Below, piece by piece: positions 11,458 through 20,543 of a DNA stretch of 64,000 nt. Position 1 is the stretch's first letter, and every line of letters begins with the position of its first letter. The translations under genes were made by a program, and so were the position numbers. The notes below the pieces were generated by a model. That model was not told where the DNA came from. It made no database searches and was given only the letters and a program-made list of their open reading frames with translations. The DNA comes from CBDFKQ01 sp965248855. Its GTDB lineage: Bacteria > Bacteroidota > Bacteroidia > Cytophagales > 172606-1. The DNA lies in contig CBDFKQ010000010.1 in NCBI GenBank assembly GCA_965248855.1, positions 186,001 to 250,000 of the forward strand, written 5' to 3'.

Positions 11458-14334
11458 TTAAGCTGTAGCATAAATTCTAATCCTATCAAATTTTATTTTA
11501 TTTGAAAAAAGTTTAGGTAAGGTGTAGCCCAAAGTAACATTTTTAACCCTAATATAAGAACCATCACTTAAATACCTGTCGGTATTTTCGATTCCATTTG
11601 AACCAAATGATATAGCTTTAGGAATGTTGGTAATATCTCCGGGTTTTTTCCAAGCAGATAATTGATCAGTTGTTTGGTTATCGTAACCATTGCTACCATT
11701 TGCTGACATATATTGACCACCACCATTAAAAATTTTATTCCCTTGAACGCCTTGCAATAAAACACTTAATTCAATCCCGTTAAATGAAAAAGTATTTGTG
11801 AAGCCACCAATCCACTTTGGGTTAGGGCTGCCTAAAAAGGTTTTTGTTGCCTGATTGTAATCATTTGTAGTTGTTTTGGTTCCATCTGCATTAATTATAT
11901 AATAAAGAGGATCACCATTTGCAGGATCAGCACCTGCAAATTGCTTTCCATAAAAAACGCCAATTGGTTGACCTTCAATAGCATAATTAATATATGCAGG
12001 ATTTCCTTGGATTTGTTGTCCTCCTAAATCTGTTATCTTATTATGACCATTGGATATGTTAAAACTTGTTGTCCAATTAAAGGTGCCGATTATGTTCTTG
12101 GTGTTTAAAACAACTTCGTATCCATAATTTTGAAGTTTTCCAAAATTTTTAGTATAGGTTGAAAATCCACTAGTTCCAGGAAGTGTAATATTGAGTAATA
12201 AATCAGTTGTGTTTTTTTGATAGTAATCAATTCCTCCATTAATCCTGTTATTAAAAAAGCCAAAGTCAATTCCGAAATCTGCTTGTGTAGTGGTTTCCCA
12301 TTTAAGATTTGGATTATCTAATTGTAATGGAGCCTGACCACCAAAACTTACATAATTCGCTGAAGTATACAATCCTCTTGAAGGGAAATTTCCAATTTCA
12401 GAATTCCCGGTCAGTCCATAACTTACCCTGGCTTTAAGAAAATTTAAAAATGTCGAATTTTTAAGAAAAGATTCTTCAGAGACGATCCACCCCAAAGATG
12501 CTGCCGGAAAAAAGCCGTACCTGTTATTTACTCCGAACCTAGATGATCCATCTATTCTTGCACTTAACGATAATAAATACTTATTATTAAGTTTATAATT
12601 ACTTCTCAAAAAATATGATAATAATGAGAACCTAGTCAAAGTGGAACCTCCTGAAGTAATTTGTGCGGCACTTTCAAGATTTTTATAATTTCCACTTGGA
12701 AACTGCTGGCCTGTTAAATTATTGCCTTTGTTTGAAGATTCTTGGAAACTCATTCCTGCTACAATGTCAAAAGAATGGATTGTATTAAATACTTTTTCAT
12801 ATTTAAAAAAATTGTTAGTTGTATAATTTGAAATCAAATTATAAGTACTTTTTCCGATTCCATTAGCTGTACCTGTGTTTCTTTGAGTTAATTTACCTTG
12901 GTATTGATTTTCTTCTTGAAATAACAGATCTAATCCGAATTCCGTTCTGAAGTTTAATCCTGGTAAAATGTTATAAGTGCCAAAAAAATTACTTATATTT
13001 CTATACACAGTAGCCTTAAATGATGCATCAATTAAGTTTAACAAAGGGTTATAATAGGTTGGATAATTAGTGTTTGGGTCGCCTGTAGATGGGTCAAGTG
13101 CACCACTAGTTAAGTTAGTCCTTGGGTCAATTACAGGTGTAATTGGAGATAGAGAAACTATTTGTAAAGGAGTGGAAAATGCATCATCATTAGATAGTCG
13201 ATCATTTATAGATTTTATAAGGTTAAAATTCAAGCCAATTTTTAATTTTTCAGAAATTTTATGGTCAACATTAATTCTGCCATTTAGCCTTTGAAAACGA
13301 TTACCAACTAAAATTCCATTTTGGTCACTATATTGTGCCGAGATATAAAATTTAGTTTTTTCATTTCCACCAGTTAGATTTATGTCAAATTGTTGTACTG
13401 GGGCATTTCTAAAGACTTGATCTTGCCAATCAGTATTTACTTTAGCAGTTTTGTATTCATCGTTTCCAGCAGAATATCTTTTTAAACGCGATTCTTTTCC
13501 CCCAGCTTGGCGCGTAAAATCAACATATTGCTGTGCATTCATAAATTCTCTTCTATGTGTCTCTTTGCTTGATCCATAAAAGTAGTTAATATTTATTTTT
13601 GTCTTACCTTCTTTTCCTCTTTTAGTAGTTATCAAAACTACCCCATTCGAAGCCCTAGAACCATAAATTGCACCGGAAGAAGCATCTTTCAATATTTCAA
13701 CAGATTCAACATCATTAAAATTAATATCTGCGAGTGGATTAGTCGAGGCACCATTAGTAGATTGGCTTTCTGTGGTAATTGGTATTCCATCAACAACATA
13801 TAACGGTTGATTTCCTGCTGATACTGACGAAGAACCTCGAACTCTTACTTTTATTCCCTGCCCTACTTTGCCATTTCCACTTTCAATAAATACACCGGCA
13901 GCCTTTCCCTGGATTGATTGCTCCATACTTACGACTGGAACATTTTGAATAGAACTTCCAGATATTGATGCAATGTTTCCTGTTAAATCTCTTTTTTGCT
14001 CTGTACCAAACCCCACCACAACTACCTCATTCAAAGATTTTGTGTCCGGTATTAGTCTAACATTAATATTATTTTGGTTGCCTACTACAATTTCTTGTGT
14101 AGAGTAGCCCACAAAACTAAAAACCAGAATGGCGCTTTCAGGGGCATCAATATTGAAAGAACCATCGGCATTGGTAATGGCACCTATAGTAGTACCTTTA
14201 ACGACAATATTTACTCCAGGCAATGTCTGTCCGTCATCATTAGAAATTACATTTCCGGATATTGATTTAGTTTGTGCATATAATCCCCCCGTCATAGAAG
14301 ATAGCACTATACATAATAGTAATAGTTTATTCAT
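11458..14334 (-). CDS. SusC/RagA-family transporter truncated by a premature stop
   Basis: 958 residues translated; 1006 expected. Signal peptide 1-20 (YAQ). Then the carboxypeptidase-like domain (ISGNVISNDDGQTLPGVNIV), the plug with LYVVDGIPI and the signature EILKDASSGAIYGSRASNGV, and a long barrel. The frame stops at TAA (11458-11460) inside the conserved IRIYATAQNL segment, where family members have a glutamine: a single C-to-T change of CAA to TAA. The missing 47 residues contain the last strand and terminal Phe needed for BAM recognition, so the product is probably not assembled unless the stop is read through or is a sequence error. The paired susD follows downstream. Confidence 0.92.
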   Translation of the reverse strand: MNKLLLLCIVLSSMTGGLYAQTKSISGNVISNDDGQTLPGVNIVVKGTTIGAITNADGSFNIDAPESAILVFSFVGYSTQEIVVGNQNNINVRLIPDTKSLNEVVVVGFGTEQKRDLTGNIASISGSSIQNVPVVSMEQSIQGKAAGVFIESGNGKVGQGIKVRVRGSSSVSAGNQPLYVVDGIPITTESQSTNGASTNPLADINFNDVESVEILKDASSGAIYGSRASNGVVLITTKRGKEGKTKININYFYGSSKETHRREFMNAQQYVDFTRQAGGKESRLKRYSAGNDEYKTAKVNTDWQDQVFRNAPVQQFDINLTGGNEKTKFYISAQYSDQNGILVGNRFQRLNGRINVDHKISEKLKIGLNFNLIKSINDRLSNDDAFSTPLQIVSLSPITPVIDPRTNLTSGALDPSTGDPNTNYPTYYNPLLNLIDASFKATVYRNISNFFGTYNILPGLNFRTEFGLDLLFQEENQYQGKLTQRNTGTANGIGKSTYNLISNYTTNNFFKYEKVFNTIHSFDIVAGMSFQESSNKGNNLTGQQFPSGNYKNLESAAQITSGGSTLTRFSLLSYFLRSNYKLNNKYLLSLSARIDGSSRFGVNNRYGFFPAASLGWIVSEESFLKNSTFLNFLKARVSYGLTGNSEIGNFPSRGLYTSANYVSFGGQAPLQLDNPNLKWETTTQADFGIDFGFFNNRINGGIDYYQKNTTDLLLNITLPGTSGFSTYTKNFGKLQNYGYEVVLNTKNIIGTFNWTTSFNISNGHNKITDLGGQQIQGNPAYINYAIEGQPIGVFYGKQFAGADPANGDPLYYIINADGTKTTTNDYNQATKTFLGSPNPKWIGGFTNTFSFNGIELSVLLQGVQGNKIFNGGGQYMSANGSNGYDNQTTDQLSAWKKPGDITNIPKAISFGSNGIENTDRYLSDGSYIRVKNVTLGYTLPKLFSNKIKFDRIRIYATA

Positions 14335-14388
14335 AATTAAAATAGTTAAATAAAAAGGTTATGAATTTTAGAAATTATAGCGGCCATA

Positions 14389-14396
14389 CAAAATTA
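14389..14396 (-). promoter_or_regulatory. Candidate -7 element for second susC
   Basis: On the minus strand the site reads TAATTTTG, matching the Bacteroidota -7 consensus TAnnTTTG, about 55 bases before the start codon. The -33 element is less clear: a TTTG lies about 15 bases further upstream, which is a short spacing. Confidence 0.4.
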
Positions 14397-14790
14397 TTTT
14401 CATGGTTAGAACAAAAAAAGCAAATCAAAATTACAATCTTAAAAAATGCTTTTAATATTGTAATTAAAGATTGATATAGGCCATAATAATCATTAAAAAT
14501 ATTTTTACCAAGATGAATATTTAAACAGATATAAGTATATAATTTGTTGACAATTCCAGAGATATTTAGCGACGCATTTTAGTAAAGTTTTTCTCATCAA
14601 TAAAAAAAGTTTAGAATAAAGTATTTAATTATAAAGGTATTCATAAACATACATACATAATTTTGAATATTAAAAATTTAACAGTATTTAATTTGCAATA
14701 TTTATAAAATAGTAGAATATTTTATATTGTTTTTACAAAAAATGCAAATTTTACAATTTCTATATTGAGTAAATATTGCTTTAAATAAAA

Positions 14791-14819
14791 AAGCCACAAA
14801 AAATTTGTGGCTTAGTTTA
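14791..14819 (-). terminator. Rho-independent terminator of the tyrA-like gene
   Basis: On the minus strand AAGCCACAAA pairs with TTTGTGGCTT and is followed by a T run, 20-45 bases after the stop codon of the prephenate dehydrogenase-like gene. Confidence 0.8.
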
Positions 14820-14838
14820 AAAATTAAATATTTATTAT

Positions 14839-15726
14839 TTATTTAGATATATAACTGCCTAATTGCTCTATTAAATGATTTGAAATGGCGATGTCTTCTC
14901 TGTTTTCTTCAAAATAACCACGGGCTTTGTTTACATAATTTATAAAGCCGTCACGGTCTTTTTCGATTATTAAATTATAAAGTGTATCTACCTCTTGTTT
15001 AAATATTTTTAAAACTTCGGGTATAAATTCGTTATACATCTGTATATCGGCATATAATTGAGGATCCTGAAGCACATATCTTGTAAAAAAAATAAGAAAA
15101 ATTCGATATGGCGGTGATGAAAAATCCTTTATTTTCCCTATGTCACTGCTTAAATCGGTAAAGGTTTTAGCACTTACAAACACATTAAAATGATTTAAAC
15201 CCTGCACCACTCCCATCACCTTATCGTGATGTAAATATTCTAATTCATACAGTTTAGCCTTTTCTTTAAGAAAAATTTGTTTTAAGTCATTTTCGAAGTT
15301 TCCTTTATTGTCACTGTAATTAAAAATAACCACTTGCCCTTTTAACGACTTTAGCATTTGGTTAAACATAGGGTGAATTGAATAAAATTCAATTTTAACT
15401 TCAGGAAATAGAATTTTAAGTGAATTATATTTATCAATTATAAATTTCTTTACACTGCATACTTCAATTAAAATTTTTTTGTTTAAATGTGGGTATATTT
15501 CTTCTATCGTCGAAGCCATTGAAGGGATTGGTACTGCAAGCAAAATAATATCGCTGTTAACAACAAGATCTATATTGTCTTTAAATTCCGATTTAATGTC
15601 AAGTGAAGTGAATTTGGTTTTATAACCATTTTCTATAAAAAAATTCACAAACCAACTTCCAACTCCCAGGCTCCCTCCTATTACACCTACTTTTAATTCA
15701 CTCATTATATTCTGTTTTTTAATCAT
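14839..15726 (-). CDS. Prephenate dehydrogenase-like protein
   Basis: 295 residues. An N-terminal Rossmann fold is clear: KVGVIGGSLGVGSWFVNFF (a GxGxxG-like dinucleotide loop written GGSLGVG), then SDIILLAVPIPSM and ILIEVCSVKKF, the order seen in TyrA. A segment FYSIHPMFNQM matches the conserved HPMFG-type motif of prephenate/arogenate dehydrogenases, followed by a helical C-terminal dimerisation domain with QGLNHFNVFVSAKTF. It would oxidatively decarboxylate prephenate towards tyrosine. No other aromatic pathway gene is adjacent, so exact substrate is uncertain. A second ATG at residue 8 (MSELKVG, 15705) is an equally good start. Confidence 0.78.
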   Translation of the reverse strand: MIKKQNIMSELKVGVIGGSLGVGSWFVNFFIENGYKTKFTSLDIKSEFKDNIDLVVNSDIILLAVPIPSMASTIEEIYPHLNKKILIEVCSVKKFIIDKYNSLKILFPEVKIEFYSIHPMFNQMLKSLKGQVVIFNYSDNKGNFENDLKQIFLKEKAKLYELEYLHHDKVMGVVQGLNHFNVFVSAKTFTDLSSDIGKIKDFSSPPYRIFLIFFTRYVLQDPQLYADIQMYNEFIPEVLKIFKQEVDTLYNLIIEKDRDGFINYVNKARGYFEENREDIAISNHLIEQLGSYISK

Positions 15727-15837
15727 ATTTAAATATTTCTGTTTTTATTTAATTATACCAACAAAATATTTAAGGGTGATTATTTAAAATTATTTTTTGA
15801 TAAAATTAACATAAAGAAACCTTTCTATAAAAAATAA

Positions 15838-16031
15838 ACTCCTCCTTATTCTAAAATCCTTTTTTTTGTCAGAATCAGGATTACACGGATTAAAAGATCA
15901 GTAGGATTATTTTATGTGATTGTAATATAGTTTTATCAATATCAGTATTTTCATATATATAAATGTAAGAAAGCTTTCTTTTTTGAAATAAAAATCCTCC
16001 TTGTCCTAAAATCCTTTAATCCTAATTCAGA
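15838..16031. repeat. Dispersed intergenic repeat cluster
   Basis: Contains CTCCTTATTCTAAAATCCTT, a CAGAATCAGGATTACACGGA piece, a TTTTATCAATATCAGTATTT core at 15931 and AATCCTTTAATCCTAATTCA at its end. The same blocks build the tandem array at 19.9-20.5 kb and the copy at 39.8 kb. Confidence 0.7.
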
Positions 16032-16044
16032 CTATTTCATAAAA

Positions 16045-16074
16045 AAATTCCGGAATTTTCATCCCGGAATTTTT
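16045..16074 (-). terminator. Terminator of glutamine synthetase III gene
   Basis: AAAATTCCGG pairs with CCGGAATTTT around a short loop, with a T run on the minus-strand side, 25-55 bases past the stop codon of the glnN-type gene. Confidence 0.8.
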
Positions 16075-16098
16075 CAAACGATTCAATAAAAAAATTTA

Positions 16099-18291
16099 TT
16101 ATTTAATAAATAATAATTCTCTGTATTTAGGCAATTTCCATAATTTATCATCAACTAATCCTTCAAGTTCGTCAGCTGCATTTCTGATTTTATCAAAAAA
16201 TGGTTTAACTGTTTCGTCAAATGCCTTGGCTATTGCTTCTGCATCAGCATGAGACATTGCTTTTTCTTTAGCTGCACTTACTTGTTCTACATTATCTTCA
16301 ATAACACCGATTAAATTGCAAATTTTAGCTATACGTTTTTTAATGCGATCAGCATGAGTTTTTAAATCCATTTCAGCCAAACCCTGATAAGTTTCACGTA
16401 AGCTGTGAACATATTCATAAGCGGATGATATTATATAAGTATTGGAAAGCTCGTCATATAAATCAGTTTCAATTTCCATTTTCTTAATATACTGCTCTAA
16501 CAATACTTCGTAACGGGCATGTAATTCGTGCGCATTAAAAATACCATGTTTACCAAATAATTCTTCAGATTTATGACTGATCATCGCCTTCAATGCAGTC
16601 GGCATTGTTTTATTGTTCGACAACTTACGATTAGCTGCTTCAACCTGCCATTCTTCAGAATATCCGTTACCATTAAATATTATACGTTTTGATTCAGTAT
16701 AATAACGTCTTAATACACCAATGATGGCTTCTTCTTTTTTAACTTTGTTTTCTTTTATTTCTTTATCAACGTCTATTTTAAATTTGATAAGTTGATCGGC
16801 AACTATCGTATTTAAATAAGTCATTGAAGAAGAACAATTTGCAGAAGAACCTACTGCACGAAATTCAAATTTACTACCGGTGAATGGGAAGGGTGAAGTA
16901 CGGTTACGATCTGTCGCATCTAAAGTAATGGCAGGAATTTTTGGAATATTTAATCCAACAGTTTCCGCTTTTTTAGATTTTTTAGCAATACCTTCTTTTT
17001 CGAATTGATTTAAAATTTCTTCAATGGCAGTACCTGTAAATACCGAAATAATGGCCGGTGGTGCTTCATTTGCGCCTAACCTATGGTCGTTACCGGGGAT
17101 TGCAATTGATGAACGTAAAATTTCTTCATTTTCATTAATGGCTTTAACCACATTTATAAAGAAAGTAAGGAATTGTAAATTTGTTGCCGGGTCATCGCCG
17201 GGTGAAAGAAGGTTTTTACCTTTTTCGGTAGCCATCGACCAGTTATTATGTTTCCCGCTTCCATTAATACCGGCAAATGGTTTTTCATAAAATAAAGCAG
17301 TTAAACCATTTTTAGCAGCAGCTCTGGATATTACTTCCATAACCAATAAATTATGATCAACTGCAGTATTTAATTCTTCATACATTGGTGCACATTCAAA
17401 CTGGCTTGGTGCCACTTCGTTATGACGGGTTAAAACCGGCACACCTAATTTAAGTGCTTCTCTTTCAAAATCGTGCATAAAGTTTTGCACTCTTTCAGGA
17501 ATTACAGCAAAATAATGATCTTCTAATTGTTGTCCTTTTGCAGATTTATTTCCAAAAAGTGTTCTTCCCGATAAAACTAAATCAGGGCGGGCATTGTATA
17601 ATTTAGAATCTACTACAAAATATTCTTGTTCCCAACCTAAAGTAGCACCAACACCTTTAACACTACTGTCAAAATATTGGCAAACAGCTGTTGCAGCTTT
17701 ATTTAATAACTCGGCAGATTTTAACAAAGGAGCTTTAAAATCCAATGCTTCGCCTGTATAAGATATAAATACAGAAGGAATATATAAAGTTTTACCCTGA
17801 GTAGACTCCATAATAAAAGCAGGAGAGGATGGATCCCAAATAGTATAACCTCTTGCTAATGCAGTACTGCGTAAACCTCCGCTTGGAAAAGAGGAAGCAT
17901 CCGGTTCTTGTTGAATTAATTGAGAAGCTGAAAGAGATTCAACACCTTGAACAGCAGGATCAGGTGATGGCTTAAAAAAAGCATCATGTTTTTCGGCAGT
18001 TCCACCTGTTAAAGGCTGAAACCAGTGGGTATAATGTGTTGCACCATGATCGAGTGCCCATTTTTTCAATCCTATCGCTACACTTTCAGCAGTATTTTCT
18101 TCAATTGCCGAACCTTGTTTAATAGCAGATAATACACTTTTGTAAGTTGCATCCGGCAAATATTCTTTCATTGTTGCCAGGCCGAACATATTCTTTCCAA
18201 AAATTTCGGAAATCTTTTTCAAAGTTTCTTTTGGTTGTGACGAACCATTGTTTCCGATGGTTTCCAATACTTTTTGACGAATCGTGGACAT
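16099..18291 (-). CDS. glnN: Glutamine synthetase type III
   Basis: 730 residues, the large dodecameric GSIII form common in Bacteroidota. It makes glutamine from glutamate, ammonium and ATP in the cytoplasm. Visible family landmarks: WALDHGATHYTHWFQPLTGG and TAEKHDAFF (N-terminal GSIII domain), LGWEQEYFVVD (metal-binding catalytic glutamates), FECAPMYEELN, NGSGKHNNWSMAT (catalytic domain), GNDHRLGANEAPP, DRNRTSPFPFTGSKFEFRAVG, and a helical C-terminal ~200-residue extension. Transcribed alone, with its own promoter candidate and terminator. No nitrogen-regulation gene (P-II, amtB) lies nearby. Confidence 0.97.
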   Translation of the reverse strand: MSTIRQKVLETIGNNGSSQPKETLKKISEIFGKNMFGLATMKEYLPDATYKSVLSAIKQGSAIEENTAESVAIGLKKWALDHGATHYTHWFQPLTGGTAEKHDAFFKPSPDPAVQGVESLSASQLIQQEPDASSFPSGGLRSTALARGYTIWDPSSPAFIMESTQGKTLYIPSVFISYTGEALDFKAPLLKSAELLNKAATAVCQYFDSSVKGVGATLGWEQEYFVVDSKLYNARPDLVLSGRTLFGNKSAKGQQLEDHYFAVIPERVQNFMHDFEREALKLGVPVLTRHNEVAPSQFECAPMYEELNTAVDHNLLVMEVISRAAAKNGLTALFYEKPFAGINGSGKHNNWSMATEKGKNLLSPGDDPATNLQFLTFFINVVKAINENEEILRSSIAIPGNDHRLGANEAPPAIISVFTGTAIEEILNQFEKEGIAKKSKKAETVGLNIPKIPAITLDATDRNRTSPFPFTGSKFEFRAVGSSANCSSSMTYLNTIVADQLIKFKIDVDKEIKENKVKKEEAIIGVLRRYYTESKRIIFNGNGYSEEWQVEAANRKLSNNKTMPTALKAMISHKSEELFGKHGIFNAHELHARYEVLLEQYIKKMEIETDLYDELSNTYIISSAYEYVHSLRETYQGLAEMDLKTHADRIKKRIAKICNLIGVIEDNVEQVSAAKEKAMSHADAEAIAKAFDETVKPFFDKIRNAADELEGLVDDKLWKLPKYRELLFIK

Positions 18292-18342
18292 GATGATAAA
18301 GGGAAAAAATTAGCTTATAAATTTCAGAAAGATAATACCTGA

Positions 18343-18375
18343 CAAATCTAATAAAATTAATAATAAATTAACAAA
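18343..18375 (-). promoter_or_regulatory. Candidate promoter of glnN
   Basis: On the minus strand: TTTG (18372-18375), 21 bases, then TAGATTTG (18343-18350), fitting the Bacteroidota -33 TTTG / -7 TAnnTTTG pattern. It would give a leader of about 45 bases. Confidence 0.5.
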
Positions 18376-18694
18376 TTTTTATTATTGGAATTAAAATTTT
18401 ATAAAATTTTTAAAATAACCCTCAAATATCAATATTATTTACAAAACTGTACAAAAACTGAATTTGTCTCTTCAAAAACAATATTATAATGGCGAATACA
18501 GATTTTTACATAACAAAAATCTAGAAATTAAAATTTAAACACAACATTATTCTGTTAAAAATTTCAAATTCAAAATATAATTTCATTACATCTAATTTAA
18601 ATACAAAATTTTAAACATTATGCAGAAACTAGTAAAGATTTTAGGAAGGGGGAGGATTTTTATTTATTTAAAGAAAATAAATTCTTTTAAACAA

Positions 18695-18731
18695 TTATCG
18701 AAATACTGATATTGATAAAACGATATTTTAA
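18695..18731 (+). repeat. Dispersed AT-rich intergenic repeat (copy)
   Basis: AAATACTGATATTGATAAAA followed by CGATATTTTA; nearly identical to the copies inside the tandem array at 19.9-20.5 kb. Confidence 0.7.
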
Positions 18732-18904
18732 ATCTTAAAACACCAAAAAGAGATTTAATTTTTCGTTGGAAGTGTTTGAAAATACTTTTAAAATTTCATA
18801 TTTAAGAAATTCGTTCTAACATTTAAAATTATTTTTTATAAAGTTCTATTTTTCGTTCATCAGAATCAGAAATAATTGCCATAAAACCAAACCTCTGTTT
18901 ATTC

Positions 18905-19196
18905 TTATATTCTATTTTTTAAATTCATATTTCCATGAAGGATTCTCAGAACTTCAATTTCATTCTGATTATTTACCCGATAGAAAATAATATGTCCGGA
19001 TGACAGATATGCCAAAATTTCATTATCAATCTCAGGATATTTTTTTCCAATCTCCGGTTTTTCTGAAATCTCTTTACAAGCTTCAATTAATGATTCATAA
19101 CGCTTATCGGCCTGATTTTCAGACCAAACCTTTACAGTATTATCCCAAATTTCAGAAATATCCTCAATAGCCCTATTAGTTAGTAAATATAGGCAT
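18905..19196 (-). pseudogene. parE: ParE/RelE-family toxin, frameshifted
   Basis: A 93-codon frame reads LTNRAIEDISEIWD, then KVWSENQADKRYESLIEACK, PEIGKKYPEIDNEILAYLSS, GHIIFYRV and EVLRILHGNMNL, a textbook ParE toxin that would act on DNA gyrase. It has no start codon of its own. The ATG at 19194-19196, which overlaps the antitoxin stop in normal TA fashion, reads MPIFTN then stops. Removing one T from the TTT at 19185-19187 would join the two as MPILLTNRAIEDI. So a one-base insertion has most likely inactivated the toxin, or the base is a sequencing error. Confidence 0.85.
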
Positions 19197-19439
19197 TTAA
19201 GCTATTTTCGCTTTTAAACTCTCCAAATGTTTATTAGGATTGAAATTTAATGCAATACCACTGTCAATTCCTTCTTGAACTGCTTTTTTCAAAATTTTTA
19301 TTCTGTTTTCTTCTTCTTCCAGCAAACGTAATCCTGCCCGAATTACCTCACTAGCGTTTTTAAATCTTCCTTCATTGATTTTACCTTCTACAAAATCTTC
19401 AAAGTAGTTTCCTAATGATACAGAGGTATTCTTAACCAT
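19197..19439 (-). CDS. parD: ParD-type antitoxin
   Basis: 80 residues from the ATG at 19439, starting MVKNTSVSLGNYFEDFVEGK. I chose this start because the ribbon-helix-helix domain begins here and the palindromic operator lies directly upstream; a longer frame to 19556 runs through that operator. It matches the ParD family (CopG/Arc-like DNA-binding half, GRFKNASEVIRAGLRLLEEE, then a C-terminal toxin-binding tail). It would bind and neutralise ParE and repress its own operon. The toxin gene follows with overlap but is frameshifted, so the antitoxin is now probably free-standing. Confidence 0.85.
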   Translation of the reverse strand: MVKNTSVSLGNYFEDFVEGKINEGRFKNASEVIRAGLRLLEEEENRIKILKKAVQEGIDSGIALNFNPNKHLESLKAKIA

Positions 19440-19455
19440 GATTTTAATTTTTTTT

Positions 19456-19478
19456 AAGTTACCAAAAAATGGTAACTT
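19456..19478. promoter_or_regulatory. Probable autoregulatory operator of parDE
   Basis: Perfect inverted repeat AAGTTACC-(7)-GGTAACTT centred about 28 bases upstream of the parD start, the expected place for ParD binding. Confidence 0.6.
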
Positions 19479-19567
19479 TTCTATTTTTTTTAAAATGATG
19501 CCATAACTCAAAGTCTTGTCACTAGGGGATGAAATTATTTGCAAGTAGTATCTCAATTTTTTCTAAC

Positions 19568-19853
19568 TGATGTTACGCAAAAATTAGATCTTTGTATAAA
19601 CCTTGGTTTATACAAATTCTTGTTTAAATAAATTAGGTGCTTAATGTGTAGAAATTGTTTTACTCCATTTTATCCGTGATTCAGACAAAAAATAAGAATC
19701 ACAGATTAAGTAAGATTACAGGATTACACGGAAGCAGGAAAAAAGAAAATTTGTAAAATCCCCGCAATCCATTTAAATCTGTGATTCAGACAAAAAATAA
19801 GAATCACAGATTAAGACGTATAGTTAAATTCAAATATTTTATGCGTAACATAA
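19568..19853 (+). mobile_element. MITE-like element, copy A
   Basis: 286 bases bounded by TGATGTTACGCA and its near inverse TGCGTAACATAA. Inside are a palindrome GTATAAACCTTGGTTTATAC and two direct copies of GTGATTCAGACAAAAAATAA with GAATCACAGATTAAG (19676 and 19781), each able to fold as a GTGATTC/GAATCAC hairpin. The sequence TTTCTAA occurs one base outside each end (19560-19566 and 19855-19861), a possible 7-bp target duplication. No coding capacity. An inverted relative lies at 24181-24371. Confidence 0.75.
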
Positions 19854-19919
19854 CTTTCTAATTTTTCCCATTGAAATAATTACACATCGTAGTTTGCAAT
19901 AAAATCTTTTTTAAGCCTA

Positions 19920-20541
19920 AAAAAAAAGGATAAATTTTATTTTTTAAAGAAAAAAATCTTTCAAAATAAAATATTAAAATACTGATATTGATAAAACGAT
20001 ATTTTAATCAAAAGAAACTTAATCCTAAAATCATTTCATCCTTTAATCTTAATTCAGACAAAGAAAAAATTTCTGAATTAGGTTTACAGGATTTTAGGAA
20101 AAAGGAGGATTTTATTTTTAAAGAAAAAAAATCTTTTAAAATTAATTATCAAAATACCGATATTGATAAAACGATATTTTAATCAAAAGAAATTAATCCT
20201 AAAATCATTTCATCCTTTAATCTTAATTCAGACAAAGAAAAAATTTCTGAATTAGGTTTACAGGATTTTAGGAAAAAGGAGGATTTTATTTTTTAAAGAA
20301 AAAAATCTTTTAAAATTAATTATCAAAATACCGATATTGATAAAACGATATTTTAATCAAATAAAATTAATCCTAAAATCATTTCATCCTTTAATCTTAA
20401 TTCAGACAAAGAAAAATTTCTGAATTAGGATTACAGGATTTTAGGAAAAAGGAGGATTTTGTTTTTTTAAAGAAAAAAGTCTCTTAAAATAAATTATCAA
20501 ATATTAATAAAACGATATTTTATCAAAAGAAACTAATCTTA
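19920..20541. repeat. ~175-bp tandem repeat array, three to four units
   Basis: The CGATATTTTA core recurs with its C at 19997, 20172, 20346 and 20513, spacings 175, 174 and 167. Each unit holds AATCCTAAAATCATTTCATC, CTTAATTCAGA, its inverse TCTGAATTAGG, CAGGATTTTAGGAAAAAGGA, and the TATTGATAAAACGATATTTT core. Several blocks are mutually inverted, so each unit can fold into a long imperfect hairpin. It ends three bases before the mfd stop codon. A 64-codon frame here is an accident of the repeat. Confidence 0.9.
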
Positions 20542-20543
20542 AT

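Larger units (their letters stand above)
14335..14838. other. AT-rich intergenic region upstream of second susC
   Basis: It contains the promoter candidate at 14389-14396 for the susC gene on the minus strand and, at its far end, the terminator of the tyrA-like gene. The remaining ~380 bases are extremely AT-rich with no gene I can support. Confidence 0.5.
18292..18904. other. Intergenic region upstream of glnN
   Basis: It holds the glnN promoter candidate, one dispersed repeat copy at 18695-18731, and next to parE a minus-strand stretch (about 18833-18860) reading MAIISDSDERKIELYKK before a stop, which may be the tail of a lost gene. Otherwise AT-rich without features. Confidence 0.45.

Noticed and set aside
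15901..16031. Riboswitch upstream of an amino-acid or nitrogen gene
   Set aside because: The structured-looking stretch is the dispersed repeat and lies downstream, not upstream, of glnN on its strand.
19988..20182. 64-codon plus-strand frame in the tandem array
   Set aside because: It lies wholly within the repeat units and merely translates the repeat blocks; its frame is not preserved in the other units.
19920..20541. Possible CRISPR array
   Set aside because: Units are ~175 bp and nearly identical throughout, with no short constant repeat separated by unique spacers, and no cas gene is present.
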